Assembly (NCBI RefSeq): GCF_000970685.1
Contig: NZ_LAJB01000018.1
Span: 1 to 49,585 of the forward strand
Length of the DNA: 49,585 nt
Direction of reading: 5' to 3'
From: Domibacillus indicus
Lineage (GTDB): Bacteria; Bacillota; Bacilli; Bacillales; Domibacillaceae
Shown here one piece after another: positions 31,818 through 41,845 of the stretch. The notes under the pieces were generated by a model. That model was not told where the DNA came from and did not search any database. It saw only the letters and a list, made by a program, of their open reading frames with translations. Numbering within the stretch: the stretch's first letter is position 1; each line of letters begins with the position of its first letter. Made by a program: the position numbers and the translations under genes.

Positions 31818-32263
31818 AGGTAATTTTTTTAAAAGATGTAAAAGGCAAGGGGAAAAAGGGCGAAATAAAAAATGTGGCAGATGGTTATGCACACAACTTT
31901 TTAATTAAAAACGGTTATGCGGTTGAAGCAACTTCCGGTAATCAAAACGCTCTGGACGCCCAGAAGAAAAAGCAGGCGGCTCTTGCAGCAGAAGAGCTGG
32001 AAGAAGCAAAAAAACTGAAGGAAACAATTGAGGCGCTGACAGTTGAATTGCATGCCAAAACAGGCGAAGGCGGCCGCCTTTTCGGTTCAGTGACTGCCAA
32101 GCAGGTGGCAGATGAGTTAAAGAAAACACATAATATCAAGCTTGATAAGCGGAAAATGGATCTTCCGGATGGAATTCGCGGTCTTGGCTATACAAACGTA
32201 CCAGTCAAGCTGCATAATGAAGTAATGGCTACACTCAAGGTACATGTAACAGAAGAAAAATAA
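31814..32263 (+). CDS. rplI: 50S ribosomal protein L9
   Basis: 149 residues, normal length, beginning [20 protein letters not shown] with the conserved N-terminal RNA-binding lobe, then a long helix and C-terminal lobe. Its ATG overlaps the gdpP stop (ATGA), which indicates coupled translation. RBS GGAGG lies in gdpP. A terminator follows. Confidence 0.97.
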   Translation: MKVIFLKDVKGKGKKGEIKNVADGYAHNFLIKNGYAVEATSGNQNALDAQKKKQAALAAEELEEAKKLKETIEALTVELHAKTGEGGRLFGSVTAKQVADELKKTHNIKLDKRKMDLPDGIRGLGYTNVPVKLHNEVMATLKVHVTEEK

Positions 32264-32274
32264 ATGGGAAAATC

Positions 32275-32306
32275 ATGTGATCGGATTCTTCTGATCACAT
32301 TTTTTT
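32275..32306 (+). terminator. Terminator of yybS-gdpP-rplI
   Basis: ATGTGATC (32275-32282) pairs with GATCACAT (32293-32300), followed by a T run. Confidence 0.85.
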
Positions 32307-32322
32307 CGCGAGGAGGGTAACG

Positions 32323-33687
32323 ATGAGCGATGTATTAACGGACCGTGTGCCGCCGCAAAATATTGAAGCTGAACAGGCTGTACTGGGGGCGATCTTTTTA
32401 GAACCGTCCGCGTTAACAGTCGCTTCTGAAATATTAATCCCGGAAGACTTTTACCGGAATGCCCACCAGCAGATTTACTCAACCATGCTGAAATTAGGCG
32501 ATCATGGAAAAGCGGTCGACGTAGTTACGGTTACAGAAGACCTGGCCGCGCAAAAACTGATTGAAGATGTGGGCGGCATCTCTTATTTAAGTGAACTGGC
32601 AGCAGCTGTGCCAACAGCTGCCAACATTGAGTATTACGCCCGTATCGTTGAGGAAAAGTCGCTTCTGCGCCGTTTGATTCGAACAGCAACGACAATTGCA
32701 ACAGACGGATATGAACGGGAAAATGAAGTAGAAGGGCTTCTCAGTGAAGCAGAAAAAAGCATTATGGAAGTGGCACAGCGGAAAAACGCCGGTGCTTTTC
32801 ATAATATTAAAGACGTACTCGTGCGCACATATGACAATATTGAACTTCTTCATAATCGAAAAGGAGACGTTACAGGTATTCCAACCGGATTCGCTGAACT
32901 CGACCGCATGACAGCCGGTTTTCAGCGGAACGACTTGATTATTGTAGCTGCGCGTCCCTCTGTCGGAAAAACAGCCTTTGCGCTTAATATTGCACAAAAC
33001 GTGGCGACTAATACAGATGAAACGGTGGCTATTTTCAGTCTTGAAATGGGAGCGGAGCAGCTTGTTATGCGGATGCTTTGTGCGGAAGGGAATATCAATG
33101 CGCAAAGCCTGCGGACTGGTGCGTTAACAGATGAAGATTGGCGGAAGCTCACAATGGCAATGGGCAGCCTGTCCAACTCCGGGATTTACATTGATGATAC
33201 GCCCGGAGTCCGGATTGGAGAAATTCGTTCGAAATGCCGCCGGCTTAAGCAGGAGCAGGGTCTCGGCATGATTTTAATTGATTATTTGCAGCTCATTCAA
33301 GGAAATGGACGTTCAGGCGAAAACCGGCAGCAGGAAGTATCGGAAATTTCCCGTTCTTTGAAAGCACTCGCCCGGGAGCTTGAGGTGCCCGTAATCGCTC
33401 TTTCCCAGCTTTCCCGTGGGGTTGAGCAGCGCCAGGATAAACGCCCGATGATGTCCGATATTCGGGAATCAGGCTCTATTGAGCAGGATGCGGATATTGT
33501 CGCTTTCCTGTACCGGGATGATTATTATGACAAAGAATCAGAAAACAAAAATATGATCGAGATTATTATTGCGAAGCAGCGGAACGGCCCAACCGGAACA
33601 GTCGAGCTTGCTTTCGTTAAAGAATACAATAAATTCGTAAATGTAGAGCGGCGCATGGATGAAATGGGCGCGCCGCCCGGAGCATAA
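32323..33687 (+). CDS. dnaB: Replicative DNA helicase (DnaB family; dnaC in B. subtilis)
   Basis: 454 residues, normal length. N-terminal domain (1-150) with PPQNIEAEQAVLGAI, then the RecA-like motor with Walker A ARPSVGKTA (about 209-217), Walker B MILIDYLQLI and the arginine-finger region. It is the hexameric 5'-3' helicase at the fork. ATG preceded by GAGGAGGG. No intein. Followed by an unusual pair of terminator hairpins. Confidence 0.97.
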   Translation: MSDVLTDRVPPQNIEAEQAVLGAIFLEPSALTVASEILIPEDFYRNAHQQIYSTMLKLGDHGKAVDVVTVTEDLAAQKLIEDVGGISYLSELAAAVPTAANIEYYARIVEEKSLLRRLIRTATTIATDGYERENEVEGLLSEAEKSIMEVAQRKNAGAFHNIKDVLVRTYDNIELLHNRKGDVTGIPTGFAELDRMTAGFQRNDLIIVAARPSVGKTAFALNIAQNVATNTDETVAIFSLEMGAEQLVMRMLCAEGNINAQSLRTGALTDEDWRKLTMAMGSLSNSGIYIDDTPGVRIGEIRSKCRRLKQEQGLGMILIDYLQLIQGNGRSGENRQQEVSEISRSLKALARELEVPVIALSQLSRGVEQRQDKRPMMSDIRESGSIEQDADIVAFLYRDDYYDKESENKNMIEIIIAKQRNGPTGTVELAFVKEYNKFVNVERRMDEMGAPPGA

Positions 33688-33709
33688 AAGCCAGCCAATC
33701 CGCTGGCTT
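33688..33709 (+). terminator. First dnaB terminator hairpin, lacking a T tract
   Basis: AAGCCAGC (33688-33695) pairs with GCTGGCTT (33702-33709). The stem starts at the stop codon but is followed by CAGGCTG rather than T. A near-identical hairpin with T tract lies 149 bases on. Confidence 0.75.
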
Positions 33710-33858
33710 CAGGCTGTTGACAAACGCACGCTTTCGGCGTCACTTGCCGGCTGTGAATGCTCATGACCCCAAAAGGTCACTCCGCTTCCCGGCCGGCCGC
33801 GTTTCTTGAAAGACAGGCGCTTTCAATCAGCCTGAGTTCTAACTTTGTCTATACTCTC
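33710..33858. mobile_element. ~150-bp element between duplicated terminator hairpins
   Basis: The stretch is flanked by two copies of the same hairpin. It begins CAGGCTG TTGACAAAC and ends CAGCCTG ... CTTTGTCTA, so two pairs of short inverted repeats mark its ends (33710-33716 with 33828-33834; 33717-33725 with 33843-33851). The interior is GC-rich with more hairpins (GGCCGGCC; TGAAAG with CTTTCA). No gene. It could be a small non-autonomous mobile element or a structured RNA; only one copy is in this window. Confidence 0.45.
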
Positions 33859-33886
33859 AAGCCAGCCAATCGCTGGCTTTTTTTTA
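33859..33886 (+). terminator. Second dnaB terminator hairpin, with T tract
   Basis: AAGCCAGC (33859-33866) pairs with GCTGGCTT (33872-33879), followed by eight T. Same stem as at 33688-33709 with a loop one base shorter. Confidence 0.85.
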
Positions 33887-33950
33887 TTAAATGACAGCGT
33901 TTATCTTGATCTTTGTCATAAAAACGAATAAAAAAAATAACAAATTTAAA

Positions 33951-33980
33951 AATGTTCGTCTTTTCTGTTTGACGAACCAA
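33951..33980. promoter_or_regulatory. PurBox pair upstream of purA
   Basis: AATGTTCGTC (33951-33960) and GACGAACCAA (33971-33980) are inverted and have centres 16 bases apart, the arrangement of PurR operators in Bacillus. The right box overlaps the -35, so PurR should repress purA. Confidence 0.65.
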
Positions 33981-33998
33981 GTTTTTTACTGGTAAAAT
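33969..33998 (+). promoter_or_regulatory. purA promoter
   Basis: TTGACG (33969-33974), 18-base spacer, TAAAAT (33993-33998), about 50 bases before the start codon. Confidence 0.7.
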
Positions 33999-34010
33999 GA
34001 ACGTGTTTGA

Positions 34011-35333
<1,323 letters not shown>

Positions 35334-35346
35334 CAGGGGTATTAAG

Positions 35347-35375
35347 AAAGGCTGCCTTGAGGAAGGCAGCCTTTT
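35347..35375 (+). terminator. Terminator of purA
   Basis: AAAGGCTGCCTT and AAGGCAGCCTTT form a 12-bp perfect stem with a GAGG loop, then T. Confidence 0.92.
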
Positions 35376-35551
35376 TGACTTTTTAGGAAACGATTAATGA
35401 TATGTATAAAAACCTGGATTAAAATCCATATAAAGTGAAAAATATGTATAATATTGTAGGAATTCTCTCAAATGTTTGGGAATAGACGCCTGATTGTCAA
35501 ATATTTAATAAGTCGTTCGTTTTTTTTTTCGACAAATGTAGTGAAAATGTA

Positions 35552-35580
35552 TTGTCACCTTTCAATGCATGTGATACTAT
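35552..35580 (+). promoter_or_regulatory. tRNA-Asp promoter
   Basis: TTGTCA (35552-35557), 17-base spacer, TACTAT (35575-35580), 35 bases before the tRNA. The preceding A/T-rich stretch (35377-35551) holds no gene that I can support. Confidence 0.7.
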
Positions 35581-35614
35581 TAACAACGTTGCTAGGAAAC
35601 AATGTAATATAAAT

Positions 35615-35691
35615 GGTCCGGTAGTTCAGCTGGTTAGAATGCCTGCCTGTCACGCAGGAGGTCGCGGGTTCGAGTCCCGTCCGGACCGCCA
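35615..35691 (+). tRNA. tRNA-Asp (anticodon GTC)
   Basis: A full cloverleaf: acceptor GGTCCGG with CCGGACC, D arm GTTCAGCTGGTTAGAAT, anticodon stem CTGCC/GGCAG-type around CTGTCAC with GTC at 35649-35651, T arm GCGGGTTCGAGTCCCGT, discriminator G and encoded CCA. 77 bases. Confidence 0.96.
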
Positions 35692-35710
35692 TTTTTACTT
35701 TAACCTTATC

Positions 35711-35731
35711 GTTATGTTATGTTATGTTATG
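35711..35731. repeat. Pentanucleotide tandem repeat (GTTAT)4
   Basis: Four copies of GTTAT followed by G, between the two tRNA genes. It could vary in copy number by slippage. Confidence 0.8.
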
Positions 35732-35740
35732 TCTTTATGG

Positions 35741-35794
35741 CGGCCGTTTGAACCTATGAACTGTCCTTCAAGGATAACGGCCGTTGTATTTTTT
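35741..35794 (+). terminator. Terminator after tRNA-Asp
   Basis: CGGCCGTT (35741-35748) pairs with AACGGCCG (35776-35783) around a 27-base loop, then a T-rich run. It suggests that the two tRNAs are transcribed separately; no clear promoter for tRNA-Phe was found in 35795-35933. Confidence 0.6.
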
Positions 35795-35933
35795 GAAGAA
35801 TACTAGTTTGCAAGCTTCGGCAGCCTGGCTGGCCGGTATGCTGAATTATTCTTTCCTGACTTCTTTAGGTGCAGCTAAGTGGATCGGAATAAGAATAACT
35901 GTTTCTCAGTTTAATAAAATTATACATAATTCC

Positions 35934-36006
35934 GGCTCAGTAGCTCAGTTGGTAGAGCAAAGGACTGAAAATCCTTGTGTCGGCGGTTCGATTCCGTCCT
36001 GAGCCA
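35934..36006 (+). tRNA. tRNA-Phe (anticodon GAA), CCA not encoded
   Basis: Acceptor GGCTCAG with CTGAGCC, D arm TAGCTCAGTTGGTAGAGCA, anticodon stem AGGACT..., anticodon GAA at 35967-35969, T arm GGCGGTTCGATTCCGTC, discriminator A at 36006. The next bases are TCG instead of CCA, so the 3' end needs CCA-adding enzyme. Confidence 0.95.
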
Positions 36007-36010
36007 TCGA

Positions 36011-36048
36011 AAAAGCATCGCGGTGATTTCGCTCCCGTGGTGCTTTTT
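36011..36048 (+). terminator. Terminator after tRNA-Phe
   Basis: AAAAGCATCGCGG pairs with CCGTGGTGCTTTT (13 bp with G-U pairs) around an 11-base loop, followed by TG. Nothing else is recognised in 36049-36189, which holds the walR leader. Confidence 0.75.
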
Positions 36049-36189
36049 GTTATTTCTTCCTGTGAATTGCAGGATGCTTCTATTCATTTATCGTGGTAAA
36101 GTTAAGAAAAGCGAAAGAAACAGAAGTATGATAAAATATAATATTTGAAGCTGCCTTTTACTCAGCGAAATTAAAAGTGAGGGACATAA

Positions 36190-36903
36190 ATGATGCAAAA
36201 AAAAATATTGGTTGTGGATGATGAAAGGCCGATTGCAGATATTCTGCAGTTCAACTTAAAAAAAGAAGGCTATGATGTGCAATGTGCATATGATGGCGAC
36301 CAGGCGGTTGAAATGGTGGAAGAAATGCAGCCGGATCTTGTGCTGCTGGACATTATGCTTCCGGGCCGTGATGGAATGGAAGTATGCCGCGAAGTGCGGA
36401 AAAAATACGAAATGCCCATTATTATGCTGACTGCAAAAGACTCTGAAATTGATAAAGTGTTGGGGCTTGAACTCGGGGCAGATGATTATGTGACAAAACC
36501 TTTTTCCACGCGGGAGCTGATTGCCCGTGTAAAAGCGAATTTGCGCCGCCATCAGGCAGTACCGGTTCAAGAAGAAGAAGACGCAGAAACAAACGAAATT
36601 ACAATCGGTGCGCTGACCATTCACCCGGATGCATACATCGTATCGAAGCGCGGTGAAACAATCGAGCTGACTCACCGTGAGTTTGAACTTCTTCATTATT
36701 TGGCAAAGCATATTGGCCAGGTCATGACACGTGAGCATTTGCTTCAGACGGTCTGGGGCTATGATTATTATGGAGATGTCCGGACAGTTGACGTAACGGT
36801 GCGCCGTCTCCGTGAAAAAATTGAAGACAACCCGAGTCATCCGTCATGGATTGTAACGCGAAGAGGTGTCGGCTACTACCTGCGCAATCCTGAACAGGAG
36901 TAA
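36190..36903 (+). CDS. walR: Response regulator WalR (YycF)
   Basis: 237 residues. OmpR-type regulator: receiver domain with D54 as the likely phosphate acceptor ([12 protein letters not shown]) and acidic DDE at 10-12, and a winged-helix domain (about 130-232, ending [15 protein letters not shown]). Essential controller of cell-wall hydrolases with WalK. ATGATG start after GAGGG; the second ATG is also possible. It leads walR-walK-yycH-yycI-yycJ. Confidence 0.97.
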   Translation: MMQKKILVVDDERPIADILQFNLKKEGYDVQCAYDGDQAVEMVEEMQPDLVLLDIMLPGRDGMEVCREVRKKYEMPIIMLTAKDSEIDKVLGLELGADDYVTKPFSTRELIARVKANLRRHQAVPVQEEEDAETNEITIGALTIHPDAYIVSKRGETIELTHREFELLHYLAKHIGQVMTREHLLQTVWGYDYYGDVRTVDVTVRRLREKIEDNPSHPSWIVTRRGVGYYLRNPEQE

Positions 36904-36908
36904 TATAA

Positions 36909-38738
36909 ATGAAACGAGTAGGCTTTTTTCGTTCCATTCAAATGAAATTTGTACTGATTTATGTATTGCTGATTTTGTTTGCAATGCAGATTATCAGCGT
37001 ATATTTTGTTAATTCCCTTGAGGAAAAATTCACCTCAAACTTTCAAACGTCTTTACAGCAGCGCATGAACCTGCTTGAGTACAACCTGAGCGAAGAAATG
37101 CAGAAAAAGCGTGATGAACAATCCAAAACACTTGAGCAGGATATCCAGCGTATTTTAGAAGAATCTACGGCTTCAGCAGAGGATATTATCGAAGTGCGCG
37201 TCATTAACGAGCAAAATCGGATTATCGGAACCTCAGAGCCGAATAACCGCGGTATGGTCGGCCAGCGGATGACAGAAATATCTGTTAAGAGGGCTTTATC
37301 AGCCGGACAAACGAAAGACGAAATGTACGTGGATGAAAAGACCGGAAAACGCGTCTGGGTTTTAACGAAACCCATTTTCTCCAACAGTGAAGTTAAAGGC
37401 GCTATTTACTTGATAGGAGATATTGAAACAGTATTCACCCAGCTGGACGATATAAATGAAATTTTGTTTTCAGCAGCTATTTTGGCACTGGCCCTGACGG
37501 CTGTTCTCGGTATTGCACTCGCAAGGACAATTACCCGGCCTATTACCGATATGCGCCGGCAGGCGGTTGCTTTGGGGAAAGGGAATTTTTCCCGCAAGGT
37601 AAAAGTGTACGGCCAGGATGAGATCGGGGAGCTGGCGGTCACGTTCAACAACTTAACAAAGCGGCTTCAGGAGGCACAGGCAACCACGGAAGGAGAGCGT
37701 CGGAAGCTGTCCTCGGTTCTTTCTTATATGACAGACGGCGTTATCGCAACCGACCGCCGCGGACGCGTTATTTTAATTAACGAGCCGGCCTCTAAAATGT
37801 TAAGCGTTTCACGTGAAACAGTCATTTCCCAGCCTATTATCTCGCTGCTGAATTTAGAAGAGGATTATTCATTTGATGACCTGCTAAATGAGCAGGATTC
37901 CGTTATTTTAGACTACAGCACACATGACCGTCCGTATGTCCTGCGGGCCAATTTTTCTGTTATTCAAAAAGAAACGGGCTTTGTAAACGGTTTGATTACG
38001 GTGCTTCACGATATAACCGAGCAGGAAAAAATTGAAATGGAACGCCGCGAGTTTGTCACGAATGTGTCTCACGAACTTCGGACACCATTAACAACGATGA
38101 GAAGCTATTTAGAAGCGCTTGCCGACGGCGCCTGGCAGGATCCCGATATCGCGCCGAACTTTCTGAATGTAACACAAACAGAAACAGAGCGGATGATCCG
38201 GCTTGTCAATGACTTGCTTCAGTTATCAAAATTTGACAGCCAGGAATACAACTTAACGAAAAAAGATACCGATTTTATTGAGTTTTTTAATAAAATCATT
38301 GACCGGTTTGAAATGACAAAATCACGTGATATAACTTTCCGCCGCAAGCTGCCCCGTTATCCAATTTATGTGACAATTGATCAGGACAAGCTTACACAGG
38401 TTATCGATAATATCATTTCCAATGCCCTTAAATATTCACCTGATGGCGGGCTTGTTTCTTTTAAGGTTGAAGAGCATGGAAACACAATTCAAATCAGCAT
38501 CAGCGACCAGGGCATGGGAATTCCTAAAAAAAGCCTGGAGCGAATTTTTGAACGCTTTTACCGGGTCGATCGGGCACGTTCTAGAAAAATGGGCGGAACA
38601 GGACTTGGGCTTGCTATTGCCAAAGAACTTATTACCGCGCACGGCGGCCACATCTGGGCAACGAGTGTTGAAGGAAAAGGAACAACGGTTTTCTTTACAC
38701 TGCCCGCGGATCTTTCCGAAGAGGATGATTGGGAATGA
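36909..38738 (+). CDS. walK: Sensor histidine kinase WalK (YycG)
   Basis: 609 residues. Membrane helix 1 (about 13-32), an extracellular Cache-like domain, membrane helix 2 (about 182-202), HAMP, PAS, HisKA with VSHELRTPL (H near 386), and HATPase with a GTGLGLAI G2 box. Senses cell-wall state and phosphorylates WalR. Begins 5 bases after walR. A near-perfect parS site is embedded at 37805-37820. yycH overlaps its stop. Confidence 0.97.
   Translation: MKRVGFFRSIQMKFVLIYVLLILFAMQIISVYFVNSLEEKFTSNFQTSLQQRMNLLEYNLSEEMQKKRDEQSKTLEQDIQRILEESTASAEDIIEVRVINEQNRIIGTSEPNNRGMVGQRMTEISVKRALSAGQTKDEMYVDEKTGKRVWVLTKPIFSNSEVKGAIYLIGDIETVFTQLDDINEILFSAAILALALTAVLGIALARTITRPITDMRRQAVALGKGNFSRKVKVYGQDEIGELAVTFNNLTKRLQEAQATTEGERRKLSSVLSYMTDGVIATDRRGRVILINEPASKMLSVSRETVISQPIISLLNLEEDYSFDDLLNEQDSVILDYSTHDRPYVLRANFSVIQKETGFVNGLITVLHDITEQEKIEMERREFVTNVSHELRTPLTTMRSYLEALADGAWQDPDIAPNFLNVTQTETERMIRLVNDLLQLSKFDSQEYNLTKKDTDFIEFFNKIIDRFEMTKSRDITFRRKLPRYPIYVTIDQDKLTQVIDNIISNALKYSPDGGLVSFKVEEHGNTIQISISDQGMGIPKKSLERIFERFYRVDRARSRKMGGTGLGLAIAKELITAHGGHIWATSVEGKGTTVFFTLPADLSEEDDWE
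37805..37820. promoter_or_regulatory. parS site within walK
   Basis: CGTTTCACGTGAAACA matches the parS consensus at 15 of 16 positions; the central 14 bases are exact. It lies about 27 kb right of oriC. Confidence 0.9.
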
Positions 38739-40063
38739 ATTACGAAAAAATTAAATCCGGAGCACTTGCACTTCTTGTGCTGATCAGTCTGGCTTTTACG
38801 TGGGGAATCTGGAATTACCAGCCGTCATATGAAACAATTGCGGATGGTGCAGAAGAAATTGTAACAGAAGCAAAGATTGGCGAGCAGCGCAAAATTTCTG
38901 AGCTGTTAAAGCCGTCGAAGATTATTTCACATCAAGTCAGCGAGCATTATGGGACTGTTTCTGAACAGGAGCTGGACTGGGTGATGAAAGAAATGTCCCA
39001 TTGGACATTTTTTGAGCCGCAAAATGTATCCACTTCTTTGGACGAGACGGAATTTTCCAGGCTTTTGTCTGGAGAATCCCATGTGGAACTGTTTTTTTCT
39101 TCTTTTGTCCCCTTTAATACAATAAAAACGATGTTTTCGTTCAATGACACGGTTGTGCCAAATGCGGTGTTTAATCGTATTGTTATTACAGAAGCAGATC
39201 AGGAAAACAAAGCGTTTGTTTATTTTATTTCCGTGCAGGAAAGGCTTGTTTTTAAAAGCCAGATTGAGGCAAGGTCTCTGGGCGAGTTTAAAAGCCGCTA
39301 TATGGAAAAGTCTGAGAGTCTGGAACCATACATTGCTTATCAGGTTCCAAACGGAACTCTTTTATATGTAGAGGAGGAACCGCCTGTTTTACCGGTTCGA
39401 AATTATTATTATCCCGAAAAAATAAGCGCAGAAACGTTTAAGCAGGCTCTCTTTAAGGATCCAAGTTATGTAAAAAGAGGCTCAAATGCAGGAAATGACC
39501 AGTATACAGATGGTTCAAGCTTTATGCGGGTCAGAAGTGATACAGGCATGATTAAGTATGTAAATCTGGCGGAAACTGCCCAGGCCACGCCGCTTGACCA
39601 GCTTATTGAAAAAAGCATTAATTTTGTAAATGAACATAATGGCTGGGTAGACAATTACCGGCTGTTTAAAGCAGAACCAGGATCAGCGAGTATTAGCTAT
39701 CGTTTATTTCTGGGCAGCTTTCCTGTTTTTAGTTCTACAGGAATGACGGAGCTTTCACAAACCTGGGCAAAGGACCGCATTTATTCCTATGACCGCTCTT
39801 CTTTTATCATAAACCTGAATCAGCCGCTGCCTGAAGAAACTACTGTTGAACTGCAAAGCGGCCAGGAGGCGTTAAATCAAGTTCTTGGCATGGAAACGAT
39901 TGACCCGGTTCTGCTGACTGAGATGAGAGTCGGCTACGAAATGACACTGGAGCCGAAGTCCCGTAAAATTTTAACACTGAAGCCGTACTGGTATTATCAG
40001 TATAACGGTATATGGCAGAAGCTGGCCGTCGACGAAGGGGGGCAGGCAGATGGATTGGAGTAA
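38735..40063 (+). CDS. yycH: WalRK regulatory protein YycH (WalH)
   Basis: 442 residues from the ATG at 38735, overlapping the walK stop (ATGA). One N-terminal membrane helix (about 7-27), the rest outside the cell. In B. subtilis YycH and YycI bind WalK in the membrane and inhibit it. Matches by family (NYEKIKSGALALLVLISLAF) and by position. Overlaps yycI by 14 bases, so the operon is translationally coupled. Confidence 0.93.
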   Translation: MNYEKIKSGALALLVLISLAFTWGIWNYQPSYETIADGAEEIVTEAKIGEQRKISELLKPSKIISHQVSEHYGTVSEQELDWVMKEMSHWTFFEPQNVSTSLDETEFSRLLSGESHVELFFSSFVPFNTIKTMFSFNDTVVPNAVFNRIVITEADQENKAFVYFISVQERLVFKSQIEARSLGEFKSRYMEKSESLEPYIAYQVPNGTLLYVEEEPPVLPVRNYYYPEKISAETFKQALFKDPSYVKRGSNAGNDQYTDGSSFMRVRSDTGMIKYVNLAETAQATPLDQLIEKSINFVNEHNGWVDNYRLFKAEPGSASISYRLFLGSFPVFSSTGMTELSQTWAKDRIYSYDRSSFIINLNQPLPEETTVELQSGQEALNQVLGMETIDPVLLTEMRVGYEMTLEPKSRKILTLKPYWYYQYNGIWQKLAVDEGGQADGLE

Positions 40064-40856
40064 AACAAAAACCATTTTTATTGCTGTGTTCCTCGTTTTG
40101 GATATCTTTTTGGCGGTCATGTTTTTTAATAAATACAGTGCCTCCCGCTTTGAAGTTATTAAAACGGCATCCATTGAAGATAAATTGAAGGAAGACGGCG
40201 TAACCTATGAAAAACTGCCGGCTGATTCCGGGGAAATGTCTCGTATTGTCGCAAAACCGAAAATTTTTTCAGAAAAGGACCTGCTTTTTTTAACAAAACA
40301 GCAATGGGATATTAGAGAGGAAGGCCAAAAAATCGTTAGCACGCTGGACAAGCCTTATGATACAGAAGGAGCAAAGCGTGAAAAATTAAATTCTTTCGTG
40401 AAAAATAACGTTTTTCAAGGCGGCAATTATTCTTACTGGGGCAAAAGCCGTAACGATGATGAAACGGCCACTGTTACGTACTACCAAAAAATTGAAGGGG
40501 AAAAGCTGTTTAAAAATGCGTACGGCATGCTGACCCTGACACTTGATGAAGAAGAAAACATTATCGGCTATTCTCAAAAGGTGCTTGAAAGTACAGAGGA
40601 CAACCGTAACGAGGAAGCCATCCTGCCGGCGCTTAACGCGATTGATGCGCTTTATACAAACGGGCTTATTCAGCCGGGTGATAAGATCAATGATGCGGAG
40701 CTTGGCTATTATACGGTAGAAGATTTAACAGAAAGCCAGTCGCTGCAGGTTTTATCGCCCACCTGGTATTTTCAGCTTGAAAGTGGCGATATTACTGAAG
40801 AAGTATATGTAAATGCATTCGATGGATCTATTTATCAAAATGAAAAAGAATCGTAG
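40050..40856 (+). CDS. yycI: WalRK regulatory protein YycI (WalI)
   Basis: 268 residues; starts [20 protein letters not shown], with one membrane helix (about 8-27) and an extracellular domain of the YycI fold. Works with YycH to restrain WalK. GGGGGGCAG-type RBS lies in yycH, which it overlaps by 14 bases. Confidence 0.93.
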   Translation: MDWSKTKTIFIAVFLVLDIFLAVMFFNKYSASRFEVIKTASIEDKLKEDGVTYEKLPADSGEMSRIVAKPKIFSEKDLLFLTKQQWDIREEGQKIVSTLDKPYDTEGAKREKLNSFVKNNVFQGGNYSYWGKSRNDDETATVTYYQKIEGEKLFKNAYGMLTLTLDEEENIIGYSQKVLESTEDNRNEEAILPALNAIDALYTNGLIQPGDKINDAELGYYTVEDLTESQSLQVLSPTWYFQLESGDITEEVYVNAFDGSIYQNEKES

Positions 40857-40878
40857 TAATATAACTGGAGTGAACGGT

Positions 40879-41673
40879 ATGACAATGCAATTTAGTGTAC
40901 TGGCCAGCGGAAGCACCGGCAATGCGATTTTCGTAGAGTCAGATGGCCATTCCTTTCTTGTGGATGCGGGTCTTTCCGGCAAGAAAATGGAAGAGCTGTT
41001 TGCATCCATTGGACGGAAAATTGCCGATTTATCCGGTATTTTTGTAACACACGAGCACAGCGATCATATTAAAGGGATTGGCGTACTGGCGAGAAAATAT
41101 AAGCTGCCGATTTATGCGAATGAAAAAACGTGGCGGGCGATGGACCGTTTAACGGGCACGATTGATGACAGCCAGAAATTTACGTTTGAGACAGAAACGG
41201 TGAAAACATTTGGTTCGGTCGATATCCAGTCGTTTGGTGTATCGCATGATGCGGCAGAGCCGATGTTTTATATTTTTCATCAGGGAGATAAAAAGCTTGT
41301 GCTTATTACGGATACCGGCTATGTAAGTGACCGCATGAAAGGGCTCATCTCTGACGCAGATGCATATGTATTTGAAAGCAATCACGATATCGGCATGCTG
41401 CGGATGGGACGCTATCCGTGGAGTATTAAGCAGCGCATTTTAAGTGACGTGGGGCACGTATCAAATGAAGATGCAGCCCTTGCGATGAGTGATGTAATTG
41501 GATCGCGGACTAAACGTATTTACCTGGCGCATTTAAGTGCGGATAACAACATGAAAGAACTCGCAAAAATGAGCGTAACGCAAACACTCGAGCAAAAAGA
41601 CGCGGGTGTGGGCCATCAATTTCATTTATACGATACCGATCCAAAGGTGCCAACACCGCTGGCGGTAATTTGA
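40879..41673 (+). CDS. yycJ: Metallo-beta-lactamase fold nuclease YycJ (WalJ)
   Basis: 264 residues from the ATG at 40879, with GGAGTG upstream; a longer frame overlapping yycI is rejected. The metal motif THEHSDH (57-63) and a downstream aspartate (ITDTGY) mark the MBL fold. B. subtilis YycJ is a 5'-3' exonuclease linked to mismatch repair. Last gene of the wal operon, followed by a strong terminator. Confidence 0.93.
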   Translation: MTMQFSVLASGSTGNAIFVESDGHSFLVDAGLSGKKMEELFASIGRKIADLSGIFVTHEHSDHIKGIGVLARKYKLPIYANEKTWRAMDRLTGTIDDSQKFTFETETVKTFGSVDIQSFGVSHDAAEPMFYIFHQGDKKLVLITDTGYVSDRMKGLISDADAYVFESNHDIGMLRMGRYPWSIKQRILSDVGHVSNEDAALAMSDVIGSRTKRIYLAHLSADNNMKELAKMSVTQTLEQKDAGVGHQFHLYDTDPKVPTPLAVI

Positions 41674-41674
41674 T

Positions 41675-41705
41675 AAAACGTTCCGGGCTTCCCGGAACGT
41701 TTTTT
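41675..41705 (+). terminator. Terminator of the wal operon
   Basis: AAAACGTTCCGGG pairs with CCCGGAACGTTTT around CTT, then T. It separates yycJ from htrA. Confidence 0.93.
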
Positions 41706-41749
41706 GCTGAAAAGAGAAAAGCATCTAATGAAAAGTTTGGCAGGCGGCG

Positions 41750-41785
41750 TATAATTTGCTTCTTTTTTCAGCAAAAGCGTATAAT
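41750..41785 (+). promoter_or_regulatory. htrA promoter region with duplicated -10
   Basis: TTGCTT (41756-41761), 18-base spacer, TATAAT (41780-41785). The sequence GCGTATAATTT occurs twice (at 41748 and 41778), so a second TATAAT lies at 41750-41755. Confidence 0.65.
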
Positions 41786-41845
41786 TTTTTTAGAATAGAC
41801 GCTAAAAACAGTGAAACAATAAGCTGGCAGAAAGGATGAATCGTA

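Noticed and set aside
33710-33858. Attempt to read the duplicated-terminator element as one long hairpin
   Set aside because: The order of the two inverted-repeat pairs does not nest, so they cannot all pair in a single simple stem.
35711-35731. Possible CRISPR-like repeat
   Set aside because: A direct pentamer run without spacers; no cas genes.
35552-36002. Open frames covering the two tRNA genes
   Set aside because: The cloverleafs of tRNA-Asp and tRNA-Phe explain the sequence.
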